Positions 16,652 through 26,418 are shown, counted from the stretch's first letter. The stretch is 64,000 nucleotides of DNA from Salegentibacter sp. R32 (GCF_008692195.1 NZ_RXOM01000018.1:62001-126000); one strand, 5' to 3'. Notes: generated from the letters alone by a model not told the origin. Translations and numbers: made by a program.

Positions 16652-16675
16652 AACTATAATTTATTTAAGTTTGTT

Positions 16676-16692
16676 ACTTACTTTTGGTAAGT
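16676..16692. promoter_or_regulatory. Candidate HxlR-family operator
   Basis: The perfect palindrome ACTTAC-TTTTG-GTAAGT directly adjoins the -7 element of the oxidoreductase gene and covers its likely start of transcription. It lies in the divergent region with the HxlR gene. A half-site-like GTTACTT recurs near 16745. Confidence 0.65.
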
Positions 16693-16723
16693 CAAAGATA
16701 TTTAGTAATTAAGTATTAAACAA
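16693..16723 (-). promoter_or_regulatory. Promoter of the quinone oxidoreductase gene
   Basis: On the minus strand TTG (16723-16721), 20-nt spacer, then TATCTTTG (16700-16693), an exact match to TAnnTTTG. The ACTTAC palindrome starts at the next base. Confidence 0.65.
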
Positions 16724-16783
16724 GAAGGCACTAAAAAGTAAAGTAGTTACTTAGAGGTTAGTTTTATTGAAAATGAATGAATT

Positions 16784-17161
16784 ATGAGATCAGAAAATTT
16801 AAAAATTTTTGCTGAAGCAGAAACTTGTCCTGCCAGAAATGTATTAGACCGCTTTGGAGATAAATGGTCGACGCTGGTAATTTTAGTTTTAAACGAAGAA
16901 GAAAAGTTGCGTTTTAATGAGCTACATAAAGTGATCGGAGATATTTCTCAAAAAATGCTTACGGTAACCTTAAGAAATTTGGAAGCTGACGGATTGGTAA
17001 GCAGAAAAGTATATCCTGAAATTCCGCCACGAGTAGAATATAAATTGACACCCTTAGGTAAAAGTTTGGTCCCCCACATTTCTAGTCTGTTAAAATGGGC
17101 AGACCAAAACTTTTCGAGCATTATGGCATCACGTTCAAAATATAACCAAAAGGCAAGTTAG
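16784..17161 (+). CDS. HxlR family transcriptional regulator
   Basis: A 125-aa winged-helix regulator. CPARNVLDRFGDKWSTLVILVL has the conserved N-terminal Cys and the DKW signature, and FNELHKVIGDISQKMLTVTLRNLEADGLVSR is the recognition wHTH, with YKLTPLGKSLVPHI closing the wing. In YodB/QorR-type members the N-terminal Cys senses quinones and aldehydes. Divergent from the quinone oxidoreductase, which it probably represses. Its last 4 bases overlap the end of leuB. Confidence 0.88.
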   Translation: MRSENLKIFAEAETCPARNVLDRFGDKWSTLVILVLNEEEKLRFNELHKVIGDISQKMLTVTLRNLEADGLVSRKVYPEIPPRVEYKLTPLGKSLVPHISSLLKWADQNFSSIMASRSKYNQKAS

Positions 17162-18273
17162 ATAATCGTTGCTTGACCCAAGCTAAGATTATCACCGTTA
17201 ATTTTTAGATCTTCATTATCTAGAATTAAACCTTCAATAAAAGTTCCTACTTTCTCCGTAGAGTAGGAGCTTTCTTTATTAATATCGCTGGTACAAATAT
17301 TCATTTCTAAACTTTTATCGACAGCCGCTTGAATGATCGCTGCTTCTTCCAGTAAATTAAAATGTTCTAACATCATCGCCGCCGAAAGGATAGAAGCAAT
17401 TGGGTTCGCAATTCCTTTTCCGGCAGCTTGCGGGTAAGAACCGTGAATAGGTTCAAAAAGTGCGTGTTCTGTACCTACCGAAGCTGAAGCTAATAAGCCA
17501 ATACTACCACCAATTACACTTGCTTCATCAGAAATAATATCACCAAACATATTTTCGGTAAGAATCACATCAAATTGTTTCGGGTTAATAATCATTTGCA
17601 TCGCCGCATTATCGACATATAAAAAGTCTAATTCTACGTCCGGGTAGTTTTTGGCAATTTCTTTTACCGTACGTCGCCAAAGTCGAGAAGTCTCCAACAC
17701 ATTCGCTTTATCGACCAAGGTCACTTTGTTTTTTCGTTTCTGCGCCGCTTCAAATGCCAGATGCGTCATTCGTTCAATTTCTTCCGCAGTATATACGCAA
17801 AGATCCGAAGCTTCTCGCTCATCGTCGCTCAAAGTTTTTTCGCCAAAATAAATACCACCGGTCAATTCTCGATAGATCACCATGTCGGCACCTTCAATGC
17901 GATCGGGTCGTAAGGGCGAATGTTTCAATAAGCGTTCAAATGCACGAACCGGTCGAATATTAGCAAATAAACCTAACTCTTTGCGTAACTTTAGTAAACC
18001 TTGTTCCGGTCGTAGTTTTGCAGCGGGATTGTTATCGTATTTCGGGTCACCAATGGCGCCAAATAAAACCGCATCAGATTTTTTACATAAATCGAGTGTC
18101 GCATCGGGTAACGGATTTTCGGTGAGGTCGATTGCCGAAGCACCTACCACGGCTTCTTCAAACAAAAACTCGTGATCAAAACGTTCGGCAATGGCTTTTA
18201 AAACCTTGATCGATTGCTGTGTAATTTCCGGCCCTATGCCGTCTCCTGCTAATACTGCGATGTTCAACTTCAT
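17158..18273 (-). CDS. leuB: 3-isopropylmalate dehydrogenase LeuB
   Basis: NAD-dependent oxidative decarboxylation of 3-isopropylmalate to 2-oxoisocaproate, the third step of leucine synthesis. At 371 aa it is slightly longer than the usual ~360. Motifs: LAGDGIGPEITQ, VLFGAIGDPKYD, the substrate Arg/Lys region LRKELGLFANIRPVR, VDKANVLETSRLW, YVDNAAMQ, DIISDEASVIGG and EPIHGSYPQAAGKGIANP. Last gene of the leu cluster, separated from leuD by a 116-bp repeat, so it may be expressed by read-through or from its own promoter. Confidence 0.96.
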   Translation of the reverse strand: MKLNIAVLAGDGIGPEITQQSIKVLKAIAERFDHEFLFEEAVVGASAIDLTENPLPDATLDLCKKSDAVLFGAIGDPKYDNNPAAKLRPEQGLLKLRKELGLFANIRPVRAFERLLKHSPLRPDRIEGADMVIYRELTGGIYFGEKTLSDDEREASDLCVYTAEEIERMTHLAFEAAQKRKNKVTLVDKANVLETSRLWRRTVKEIAKNYPDVELDFLYVDNAAMQMIINPKQFDVILTENMFGDIISDEASVIGGSIGLLASASVGTEHALFEPIHGSYPQAAGKGIANPIASILSAAMMLEHFNLLEEAAIIQAAVDKSLEMNICTSDINKESSYSTEKVGTFIEGLILDNEDLKINGDNLSLGQATII

Positions 18274-18291
18274 ATCTTCATTTTTTAGGTT

Positions 18292-18407
18292 GGGCGCAAC
18301 CCTAGCGGGTCGGGCTATACGTTATATCTTTTTTGCTTGTCACTTCGAGCGGAGTCGAGAAGTCGTTGATCTAGCAAAAAAGGATGCCACTTCTATCCCT
18401 TGCGCAA
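18292..18407 (-). repeat. 116-bp dispersed repeat, copy A
   Basis: Read on the minus strand it starts ttgcgcaagggatagaagtg and ends cccgctagggttgcgccc. It contains the hairpin acttctcga-ctccgc-tcgaagt. It is about 94% identical (7 mismatches) to copy B at 20404-20519 in opposite orientation. Lies between leuD and leuB. Confidence 0.9.
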
Positions 18408-18413
18408 ATTAGT

Positions 18414-19004
18414 TTATACGTTTTGTTGCTTTTCAAAAGCTTTAATTTTATCAAGTTTGCTTACTAAAAAGTCAATATCATCAAAACCTTTGAGCAAGCA
18501 CATTTTTTTATAAGCATCGATGTCAAATTTCTCTTCTAAATTTTTATCGATGAGTTTTATCGATTGATTCTCTAGATCTACTTTAATTTGAGTTTGTGGG
18601 TTTTCTTCGATCGCTTTAAAAAGCTCCGATAAATACTCCGGACTCACCTGCACAGGAAGCAAACCATTGTTTAAGGAGTTTCCTTTAAAAATGTCGGCAA
18701 AATAACTGGAGACGACAACTTTAAAACCGTAAGCTTTAATTGCCCAGGCAGCGTGTTCTCGACTAGAACCACAACCAAAATTGTCGCCGGCCACTAATAC
18801 TTGTCCGTGATATTTTTCTTGATTCAGCGGAAAGTCTTCTTTTTCATTTCCTACATGATCAAAACGCCAATCTTTAAATAAATTCTCTCCAAACCCGGCT
18901 TTATCGGTCGCTTTTAAAAATCGCGCCGGTATGATCTGATCGGTGTCAATATTTTCAATCTCTAAAGGAACAGCGGTATCGGTAAGTGTGATAAATTTTT
19001 CCAT
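18414..19004 (-). CDS. leuD: 3-isopropylmalate dehydratase small subunit LeuD
   Basis: Small (swivel domain) subunit of isopropylmalate isomerase, which forms a heterodimer with LeuC. A 196-aa protein with [17 protein letters not shown], the substrate loop region, and [27 protein letters not shown], the aconitase-superfamily GCGSSREHA signature. Start codon overlaps the leuC stop (TAATG), indicating translational coupling. It may be the last gene before a 116-bp repeat. Confidence 0.96.
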   Translation of the reverse strand: MEKFITLTDTAVPLEIENIDTDQIIPARFLKATDKAGFGENLFKDWRFDHVGNEKEDFPLNQEKYHGQVLVAGDNFGCGSSREHAAWAIKAYGFKVVVSSYFADIFKGNSLNNGLLPVQVSPEYLSELFKAIEENPQTQIKVDLENQSIKLIDKNLEEKFDIDAYKKMCLLKGFDDIDFLVSKLDKIKAFEKQQNV

Positions 19005-20386
19005 TAGTTTAAGTTTTGGGTGTAATCAACAATTTTTCCGGCAATCGCAGTGGCAGCAGCCGTTAACGGACTTGCTAAAATCGTACGTGAACCTTGCCCT
19101 TGTCTTCCTTCAAAGTTTCGATTACTGGTAGAAACGCAATATTCTCCGGCAGGTATTTTATCGTCGTTCATCGCTAAACATGCCGAACAACCCGGTTGCC
19201 GTAGTTGAAACCCGGCTTCTTCAAAAATAGTATGTAAACCTTCGGCTTCAATTTGCGCAGCCACTTGCCGCGACCCGGGAACGATTAATGCATTTACATT
19301 TTTAGCCTTTTGTTTTCCTTTAATATAATTGGCAGCGATTCTAAAATCTTCAATTCTAGAATTGGTACAACTCCCAATAAAGATGTAATTGATTGGTTTG
19401 TCGATGAGCGATTCTCCTGCGGTAAAGCCCATATATGCTAAAGCTTTCCCGGAACTTTTACTTTCGTTTACGGGAATGGCTTGTGAAATTTTAATGCCCA
19501 TTCCGGGATTGGTGCCGTAAGTGACCATCGGTTCGATGGCTTCAGCATCAAAAGAATATTCTTGGTCAAATACAGCGCCTTCATCGGTTTTTAAACTTTC
19601 CCAGTAGGTTTTTAGCTTTTCAAAAGCTTCTCCTTTCGGAGCAAACTCTCGACCTTCCACATAATCGTAAGTGGTTTGGTCTGGAGCTATGAGTCCGCCG
19701 CGCGCGCCCATTTCGATACTCATATTGCAGACGGTCATTCGACCTTCCATCGACATCTCTTCAAAGACATTTCCGGCATATTCACAAAAATATCCGGTAC
19801 CGGAATTGGTGCCGAGTTCACTAATAATATACAAAATGACATCCTTAGGAGTAACGCCATTCTTTAATTTTCCGTTTACATTAACTCGTAGTTTTTTAGG
19901 TTTTTGTACCAACACCGATTGGCTGGCAAAAACTTGAGCAACTTGACTCGTACCGATCCCAAAAGCGATGGTGCCAAACGCGCCATGTGTGGAGGTGTGA
20001 CTGTCGCCACAAACCATGGTCATCCCCGGTTGGGTAATGCCTAACTCTGGCGCCATCACGTGAACTATACCATTGTAAGGATGACCTAAACCGTAAAGTG
20101 TAATGTTGTTTTCTTCACAGTTTTGGGTGAGTTCTTTTAATTGTTTACGAGATAAAAGATCTTTTACCGGCAAATGCTGATTTTCAGTCGGTGTGTTATG
20201 ATCTGCGGTAGCCACAATTTTATCGGGCCGAAATACCGGAATATCACGGTCTTTAAGTTCTTGAAAAGCTTGCGGACTCGTAACTTCATGGATTAAATGT
20301 TTATCGATGTATAAAATATCGGGACCATTGGGGATCGATTCGACCACGTGTGCATCCCAGATTTTATCAAAAAGTGTTTTTTTCAT
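19004..20386 (-). CDS. leuC: 3-isopropylmalate dehydratase large subunit LeuC
   Basis: Fe-S subunit of isopropylmalate isomerase. Start at 20386 ([13 protein letters not shown], 460 aa), the family N-terminus; the frame is open upstream only through repeat copy B. Cluster ligands appear in [14 protein letters not shown] and GCSACLAMN, and [21 protein letters not shown] and VVGGATGTG-like stretches are in place. It requires leuD to form the active enzyme. About 136 nt separate it from leuA, filled by the repeat. Confidence 0.96.
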   Translation of the reverse strand: MKKTLFDKIWDAHVVESIPNGPDILYIDKHLIHEVTSPQAFQELKDRDIPVFRPDKIVATADHNTPTENQHLPVKDLLSRKQLKELTQNCEENNITLYGLGHPYNGIVHVMAPELGITQPGMTMVCGDSHTSTHGAFGTIAFGIGTSQVAQVFASQSVLVQKPKKLRVNVNGKLKNGVTPKDVILYIISELGTNSGTGYFCEYAGNVFEEMSMEGRMTVCNMSIEMGARGGLIAPDQTTYDYVEGREFAPKGEAFEKLKTYWESLKTDEGAVFDQEYSFDAEAIEPMVTYGTNPGMGIKISQAIPVNESKSSGKALAYMGFTAGESLIDKPINYIFIGSCTNSRIEDFRIAANYIKGKQKAKNVNALIVPGSRQVAAQIEAEGLHTIFEEAGFQLRQPGCSACLAMNDDKIPAGEYCVSTSNRNFEGRQGQGSRTILASPLTAAATAIAGKIVDYTQNLN

Positions 20387-20403
20387 TTTTGTTGATCTTC
20401 TAA

Positions 20404-20519
20404 TTGCGCAAGGGATAGAAGCGGCATCCGTTTTTGCTTGATCAAAGACTTCTCGACTCCGCTCGAAGTGACAAGCAAAAAAGATATAGCGAATAGCCCG
20501 ACCCGTTAGGGTTGCGCCC
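20404..20519 (+). repeat. 116-bp dispersed repeat, copy B
   Basis: Starts ttgcgcaagggatagaagcg and ends cccgttagggttgcgccc, with the same internal hairpin. Inverted relative to copy A, so leuD-leuC sits between two inverted 116-bp repeats. Lies between leuA and leuC. Confidence 0.9.
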
Positions 20520-20522
20520 AAA

Positions 20523-21695
20523 TTATGCGCTTACTCGATTTTTACTTTGATAGATTTGCATGATCTCGTGAATATCATTGTCAAGCACTTCTTTGCGTGC
20601 ATCGGCAAAATGAAGAAATTCTTGATACACAACATCGAGTTCTAATTTGGTCAGGTTGTAACCAATTTTTTTGGCTTTATGCGCCAAGGCAGCGCGACCA
20701 CTTCTGGCGGTTAAAATAATTGCAGATTCGGTAACGCCCACATCGGCAGGGTTTATAATTTCGTAAGTTTCTCGGTTTTTAATTACGCCGTCTTGATGAA
20801 TACCGGAGCTATGCGCAAAGGCATTGGCACCAACGATGGCTTTGTTGGGTTGTACGAACATTCCCATCTCGCGAGAAACCATTTTGCTGGTGTCGTACAA
20901 TAATTGCGTATTGATGTTGGTGTCTAAGTTTAATGCAGGGTGTTGGCGCAAAATCATGACGATTTCTTCTAGCGCAGTATTCCCGGCGCGTTCGCCAATA
21001 CCGTTAATAGTACATTCGATCTGGCGAGCTCCGTTGGTCATTCCGGCAACAGAATTGGCAGTCGCCATTCCTAGATCGTTATGGCAATGGCAAGAAATAA
21101 TTACATTTTCGATGCCCGGAACATGTTCTTTTAAGTATTTAATTTTTTTACCATATTCTTCCGGTAGGCAATAACCGGTGGTGTCTGGAATATTTAAAAC
21201 GGTCGCACCGGCTTTGACGGCTTCGGTACAGACGACAGCTAAAAATTCGTTATCAGTTCTGCCGGCATCTTCGGCATAAAATTCAACATCATCTACAAAA
21301 GTTTTGGCATAAGCAACGGCTTCGCCGGCACGCTCAATAATTTCTTGCGGTGTGGCTTTAAATTTATACTTAATGTGTGATGCAGAAGTACCGATACCGG
21401 TATGAATTCTTGGTTTTTTAGCATATTTTAAAGCTTGTGCAGCGACTTCAATATCGTTTTTAACGGCGCGTGTTAAACCGCAAACCGTGGCATTTTTTAC
21501 GAGTTTAGAAATTTCTGAAACTGACTGAAAGTCTTGCGGACTTGATACCGGGAAACCGGCTTCGATCACATCTACTCCCAATTCATCTAAACGTTTGGCG
21601 ATTTTTAATTTTTGTTCGGTGTTTAATTTACAACCGGGCACTTGCTCTCCATCTCTCAACGTGGTATCAAAAATTTCTACCTTTTCTGTACTCAT
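20523..21695 (-). CDS. leuA: 2-isopropylmalate synthase LeuA
   Basis: Condenses 2-oxoisovalerate with acetyl-CoA, the first committed step of leucine synthesis. [15 protein letters not shown] begins the HMG-CoA-lyase-like barrel, with metal ligands in [14 protein letters not shown] and [29 protein letters not shown] is also family-specific. At 390 aa it lacks the ~120-residue C-terminal regulatory domain found in longer LeuA enzymes, so the classical leucine feedback site is missing; this short form is common in Bacteroidota. First gene of the leu cluster; no leader peptide seen upstream. Confidence 0.94.
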   Translation of the reverse strand: MSTEKVEIFDTTLRDGEQVPGCKLNTEQKLKIAKRLDELGVDVIEAGFPVSSPQDFQSVSEISKLVKNATVCGLTRAVKNDIEVAAQALKYAKKPRIHTGIGTSASHIKYKFKATPQEIIERAGEAVAYAKTFVDDVEFYAEDAGRTDNEFLAVVCTEAVKAGATVLNIPDTTGYCLPEEYGKKIKYLKEHVPGIENVIISCHCHNDLGMATANSVAGMTNGARQIECTINGIGERAGNTALEEIVMILRQHPALNLDTNINTQLLYDTSKMVSREMGMFVQPNKAIVGANAFAHSSGIHQDGVIKNRETYEIINPADVGVTESAIILTARSGRAALAHKAKKIGYNLTKLELDVVYQEFLHFADARKEVLDNDIHEIMQIYQSKNRVSA

Positions 21696-21844
21696 AAACG
21701 CTAGTTTTTAGTTTATCTTTAGCTTAAAAGTAAGTAGCTTATAGAGGTCTAGAAACCGACTTTTAAAAATGCTTACGATCGCTAAAGTTTGTTTTTAGTG
21801 TGTAATTGATTGTTTTTTAGTGTTTTGTGTTTTAGGTAATTACG

Positions 21845-23395
21845 ATGTTAAAAGAATTTTCTGATCCTTTATTTTCTTTAGTGCAATCGCTTTCTGCTTC
21901 AGAAAAGCGTCAGTTTTCGTTATATGCAGGAAGATTAGGAGGAAATTCTGAACGTAAATTTGAACATCTTTTTAAATTGTTATCGAAACAGAAATATTAT
22001 GACGAAGCAGAAATTCTTTCGAAAACAAGCATTACCAAACAGCAACTTTCGAATGTAAAAGCGCATTTGTACAAACAAATTTTAACGAGTTTGCGCTTGC
22101 ATACTCCGCAGCAAAGCATTCCGCTACAGTTGCGGGAGCAATACGATTTTGCTTATATTTTATATCGAAAAGGTTTGTACAAACAGGCATTGAAATTGTT
22201 AGATAAAACCAAAACCACCGCCATTGAATATGAAGAGAAAACCATCGCTTTTGAAGTGTTGGATCTTGAGAAAATTATTGAGTCGCAATACATTACCCGA
22301 AGTTCTGAAAACCGCGCCGATCATCTGGTGAACCAAACGGAGGAGCTTTCTTTTTTGAATGTGATTGCCAGCAAGCTTTCTAACTTATCGCTTCAGTTGT
22401 ATAATATTTTCTTGAAAATGGGCTATGCGCGAACGGAGGAAGAGGCAAAGGAAATTACCAATTTTTTTGAAGAGAATTTACCCGATTATGATTATGGTCA
22501 GCTGAGTTTTCGGGAAAAATTGTGGTTATATCAGGCGTATTTATGGTATAATTTTATCACGCAAGATTTCTTGTCTTGTTATCGCTATGCTTCGAAATGG
22601 GTCGATTTATTTCAGCAAAATTCAACTTTGATCCACGTGCATCCGGTATTTTATCTAAAGGGAAATCATTATTTGTTGGAATCACTTTTTTACTTGAATA
22701 GTGTCGATCTATTTGAGCAGGTACTTACCAAATTTGAAGAGAATGTTGAGGATAAGCGCATTCCTAAAGATGAGAATATTTCTGCTTTATCTTTTATGTA
22801 TTTATATTTCAATAAGCTGAATTTAAGGTTTATGAAAGGCGAGTTTGCCGATGGAGATGCGCTTGTCGATGAGATTATTGACGGAATAAAAGTTTATCAA
22901 CATACCTTAGATGAGCACCATTTGATGGTGTTATATTATAAAATTGCTTCACTTTATTTTGGAGATGGTAATTATAAAAAATGTATTGAATACCTGCAGA
23001 AAATCATTCAGAATAAATCTTTAGAAATGCGGGAAGATCTCATGTGTTTTAGCCGAATTTTAAATTTGGTAGCGCATTACGAAGCCGGACTCGATTATCA
23101 CTTAGACCGATTGATTCGATCGACCTATCGTTTTCTAATCAAGATGAACGATTTACACGAAGTACAAAAAGAAATGATCAAGTTTTTACGTGATCTCCCC
23201 AAAGTTTACCCTTCAGACATAAAAGCAGAATTCAAAAAATTACGCGATCGATTAAAAGTTTACGAAGAACATCCTTTTGAGCGACGAGCTTTCTTGTATT
23301 TAGATATTATTTCTTGGCTGGAGAGCAATTATGAAAATCGTCCGGTAGCCGAGATCGTGAAAGAAAAGTTTAGAGAACAGAAACGCTTTATTTAG
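21845..23395 (+). CDS. Conserved hypothetical, repetitive alpha-helical
   Basis: A 516-aa soluble protein without signal or membrane helices. The N-terminal region DPLFSLVQSLSASEKRQFSLYAGRLGG, then FEHLFKLLSKQKYYDEAEIL, and many helix pairs with aromatic residues (LRLHTPQQSIPLQLREQYDFAYILYRKGLYKQALKLLDK) look like TPR-type solenoid repeats. I recognise it only as a conserved flavobacterial unknown; homologues are often annotated as hypothetical. Downstream of divergent leuA, on the opposite strand, so it is not part of the leu operon. Confidence 0.7.
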   Translation: MLKEFSDPLFSLVQSLSASEKRQFSLYAGRLGGNSERKFEHLFKLLSKQKYYDEAEILSKTSITKQQLSNVKAHLYKQILTSLRLHTPQQSIPLQLREQYDFAYILYRKGLYKQALKLLDKTKTTAIEYEEKTIAFEVLDLEKIIESQYITRSSENRADHLVNQTEELSFLNVIASKLSNLSLQLYNIFLKMGYARTEEEAKEITNFFEENLPDYDYGQLSFREKLWLYQAYLWYNFITQDFLSCYRYASKWVDLFQQNSTLIHVHPVFYLKGNHYLLESLFYLNSVDLFEQVLTKFEENVEDKRIPKDENISALSFMYLYFNKLNLRFMKGEFADGDALVDEIIDGIKVYQHTLDEHHLMVLYYKIASLYFGDGNYKKCIEYLQKIIQNKSLEMREDLMCFSRILNLVAHYEAGLDYHLDRLIRSTYRFLIKMNDLHEVQKEMIKFLRDLPKVYPSDIKAEFKKLRDRLKVYEEHPFERRAFLYLDIISWLESNYENRPVAEIVKEKFREQKRFI

Positions 23396-24576
23396 AATAA
23401 AGTATAGCTAAAGATGAAGTTAATGCTATTATATTCCGTATATCTTATTGAATACTTCCCTAAAATATCCCTGTTAAAACCATACCTGATTTCGGCTCCG
23501 TATTTATCTAAATATTTAAATCCAATTCCGGCAGCTAGGTTAGCAGCATTATTAACCTCTAAATTCTCAAATTCTTTTTTTAGTGCTACGTTGGGGGTGT
23601 AAGCTAGATTGACAAAAAATTTACTTTCTTCATTTAAAAATAAATAATATCGAGGTCCCATGGCAATATCTAAATAGCTGTAATCTATTTCTTGAGTAGC
23701 CGATGAAAGAGCTTGGTTATTATATTTTCCTTCTGAAGTGTATTTTTGATAAGCTACTTCAGCAAAAAGTGACCATTTATTATTATTAAAGGGTAGGATA
23801 AACTCACCTTCTAGACCTATTCTCCAGCTAATTTTTTTGTCGAATTCTATCGTGTAGCTAGGTGAATTTTCTATATAAGAACTCATTGACATTAAACTTA
23901 TTCCTGGTCTAATGCTTAGATGGAAATCACTTTTTTTAGTCTTTTTAAATTTTTCCCTATAATTGGGGTCGTTACAGGCATTGTATTCTTTAAAAAGTTT
24001 AGTAAGGCTTCTTTCCTCGTATTCTAAATTTTGAATTTGGGAATAAGAGATATCTTCACACTTTAGATAGTTGAAAATTTGTTGCTTAAACCTATTGTTT
24101 TTATTCACATAACTCCCTTGTTGGTATTCTTTAAAAACCAATTGCTCAATATTTTTTTCATTGGTTTTATAAAAGTATTTCCGGTTGTTCCCATTTTCAT
24201 ATTTATATAAGGTGGCATCTCCATCAACCAATGTTTTTAGTAGAATGGTTTTTTCTTTGAAATTTGGTCTTTTGTCAGAATCTAAATTTCTTAGTAAAAC
24301 CGGGGAAGTATCAATATCTACGGTGAATTTTACATATTGGGAAATATTTTCAATACCAAATTCTTGAATATTTTCTATAGATATGGAATTTTTTTCTGCT
24401 TCTAATGAAGTTTTATAATCGATAGAAGTGGGATTGTTTTTCCAATCTTCGTTTTTAATGAATACTTCTAAACGATCACCGTTTTCGGTAATGATATATC
24501 CTTTTTCAAAGTTGATTTGAGCAAATAAAAAAGTACTGAAGAGTACTGTAGTTAGGGTAAGGAAAAGCTTTTTCAA
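23392..24576 (-). CDS. Outer-membrane beta-barrel protein with N-terminal domain
   Basis: A 394-aa exported protein with signal MKKLFLTLTTVLFSTFLFAQ. Residues ~20-185 form a soluble beta domain containing FEKGYIITENGDRLEVFIKNEDWKNNPTSI, and the C-terminal ~170 residues are a predicted porin-like barrel with alternating aromatic strands (FHLSIRPGISLMS, WSLFAEVAYQKY, FFVNLAYTPNVALK), ending in Phe (INFIFSYTLF), as outer-membrane proteins do. Function unknown. Convergent with the 516-aa gene; the two ends overlap by 4 nt. Confidence 0.72.
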   Translation of the reverse strand: MKKLFLTLTTVLFSTFLFAQINFEKGYIITENGDRLEVFIKNEDWKNNPTSIDYKTSLEAEKNSISIENIQEFGIENISQYVKFTVDIDTSPVLLRNLDSDKRPNFKEKTILLKTLVDGDATLYKYENGNNRKYFYKTNEKNIEQLVFKEYQQGSYVNKNNRFKQQIFNYLKCEDISYSQIQNLEYEERSLTKLFKEYNACNDPNYREKFKKTKKSDFHLSIRPGISLMSMSSYIENSPSYTIEFDKKISWRIGLEGEFILPFNNNKWSLFAEVAYQKYTSEGKYNNQALSSATQEIDYSYLDIAMGPRYYLFLNEESKFFVNLAYTPNVALKKEFENLEVNNAANLAAGIGFKYLDKYGAEIRYGFNRDILGKYSIRYTEYNSINFIFSYTLF

Positions 24577-24621
24577 AATAATGGTTTTGTTTCGGTGTGC
24601 AATATAAACAGAATTTTGAAA

Positions 24622-25119
24622 TTACAAATTCAACTGAAGAAAAACCAGATCTAACCAGCGATCAAATTTATAGCCTACTTCTTTTAAGTATCCTACTTCT
24701 TGAAAGCCTAGTTTTTGATGAAATTTGATACTGAATTTATTTTCAGCATCGATCCCGGCCACCATATTGTGGTAATTCTCTTTTTTGGCAATATCGATGA
24801 GTGCTAAAATAAGTTGCTTGCCAAAGCCTTTACCTTGATGGTCTGGTGAAACGTAAACCGAATGCTCAATACAAAATTGATAAGCTTCGTGCGGTCTAAA
24901 TTGGCCAAACGTTCCGTAGCCGGTAAGCTTCCCGTTTTCTTCTGTGACTAAAATAGGAAAGTTGAGCCGCTTTTTTTCTTGAAACCAAGTTTGTATTTCG
25001 GCTAGACTTCTTTTATTATAATGATAAATAACGGTGGTATGCTCAATATGATAATTGAAAATGGTTAAGATGCTTGGTAAATCTTTTTCAATAGCTTCTC
25101 TAAGAATAGTCGTATTCAT
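24622..25119 (-). CDS. GNAT N-acetyltransferase (phosphinothricin acetyltransferase-like)
   Basis: A 165-aa GCN5-related acetyltransferase. It opens LREAIEKDLPSILTIFNYHIEHTT, has GYGTFGQFRPHEAYQFCIEHSVYVSPDHQGKGFGKQLI, the acetyl-CoA pyrophosphate-binding motif A, and FHQKLGFQEVGYLKEVGYKFDRWLD, as in the PAT/Bar/YncA subgroup. In this subgroup substrates are methionine sulfone/sulfoximine and other amino-acid-like compounds. Its start directly abuts the stop of the MFS gene (25120), so they are co-transcribed. Confidence 0.86.
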   Translation of the reverse strand: MNTTILREAIEKDLPSILTIFNYHIEHTTVIYHYNKRSLAEIQTWFQEKKRLNFPILVTEENGKLTGYGTFGQFRPHEAYQFCIEHSVYVSPDHQGKGFGKQLILALIDIAKKENYHNMVAGIDAENKFSIKFHQKLGFQEVGYLKEVGYKFDRWLDLVFLQLNL

Positions 25120-26250
25120 TTAATAAAGTTTAAAAAGCTTTCTTGAAAAAGGAATTAACATCAATCCGCAAACTAAAAATAATAGGAAGGCTAATTTTAA
25201 ACTGAATAATTCGGCTAAATATCCTATAATTGGTGGACCTAAGAGTCTGCCCAAAATCCCGTAGGTAGAAATAATTGAAATGGCCATCCCTGCAGAGTAT
25301 TTTTTAGAATCTCCGGCTGAAGTGAAAATCATTGGAATAACGGCAGCAACACCCAGACCAATTAAGCTGAAACCCACTAAAGCCGGCCAAAAATAAGGCA
25401 AGATAATAACGGTGGCTATTCCTATAACAATGAGGCTGGCACTTAGGTAATACGATTTTTGCATACCTATTTTTTCGATTACTCGATCTGAAGAAAATCG
25501 GGAAATTGCCATAAAAATCATAAAGGTGAAATAACCTAAGGTGAAAATTTCTTCACCTACCACGTCTTCAAAATATACACTGCTCCAGTCAAACATTCCG
25601 CCTTCACAAACCGAGGCAAAAAAAATTAAAATTCCTAAGTAAAAGATAAATGGGTCGGGTTTACCGAGTTTTATCTTGTTTCCACTTTCGGCTTTGTCGT
25701 TTTTCAATAAATAAAAATAAGCTGCAATTGCCCCTAATCCAGTGAGAAGTGTCACTAAAAGCATATGCAGTTGAATGGAAACATTCAGTTTTAATAATAA
25801 CGTACAGAAAGCTACACCGGTTAAACCTCCAGCGCTCCAAATTCCGTGAAAGGAACCAATGATTTTTTGTTTAAATTTTTTCTGAAGCGTAATGGTTTGC
25901 GTATTCATAAATATATTGATGATACGCATACAGAATGAAAAAACCGATACTGCTACCACCAAAACAAAAATATTTTTGGTATAACCTACTGCCAATAAAG
26001 AAACGGCAAAAAACAGCATAGAAAGAATCAGCGGATTTCGACTACTGAATTTTGAAACCATCCATCCAGAAATGGGCAATCCAATTAAGGATGCAATTGG
26101 CATAACCAACAATAAGTTTCCTAAGTCTGCTTCGCTAAAATTAAAAATAGCTTTAATGGTGGGGATGCGGGAAGCCCAAGAAGAGAAACAAAATCCTGAT
26201 AAAAAGAAGCATGTGCTTAAGGCAATACGCTGTTTAACTTTGAGCTGCAT
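25120..26250 (-). CDS. MFS transporter
   Basis: A 376-aa major facilitator with 12 predicted helices. It opens with VKQRIALSTCFFLSGFCFSSWASRIPTIKAIFNFSEADLGNLLL, a pattern of the small YbjJ-like MFS group. The substrate is unknown. Directly followed by the GNAT gene with no gap. A -7-like CATCTTTG lies ~25 nt upstream on the minus strand. Confidence 0.8.
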   Translation of the reverse strand: MQLKVKQRIALSTCFFLSGFCFSSWASRIPTIKAIFNFSEADLGNLLLVMPIASLIGLPISGWMVSKFSSRNPLILSMLFFAVSLLAVGYTKNIFVLVVAVSVFSFCMRIINIFMNTQTITLQKKFKQKIIGSFHGIWSAGGLTGVAFCTLLLKLNVSIQLHMLLVTLLTGLGAIAAYFYLLKNDKAESGNKIKLGKPDPFIFYLGILIFFASVCEGGMFDWSSVYFEDVVGEEIFTLGYFTFMIFMAISRFSSDRVIEKIGMQKSYYLSASLIVIGIATVIILPYFWPALVGFSLIGLGVAAVIPMIFTSAGDSKKYSAGMAISIISTYGILGRLLGPPIIGYLAELFSLKLAFLLFLVCGLMLIPFSRKLFKLY

Positions 26251-26418
26251 AATTTATTACTAATAATGAAAAATGCAAAGATGCTTCACTTTGAGAAAAT
26301 AAGAAAAGTCTTTTGAGTTTTTATAACAAAAAACACAATTAGTTTTCTTTAACTTGAACCTGCACGTCCGGCAGGCGGGCTTGATTCAGGTTCTCATAAA
26401 GACTTGGTTAGGAGAGTG

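Noticed and set aside
18191-18412. Plus-strand ORF encoding the peptide [11 protein letters not shown]
   Set aside because: It is the antisense reading of repeat copy A and of the leuB N-terminus.
21696-21844. A leucine-rich leader peptide or attenuator before leuA, by analogy with ilvD
   Set aside because: No leucine-rich micro-ORF and no paired hairpin were found in this region.
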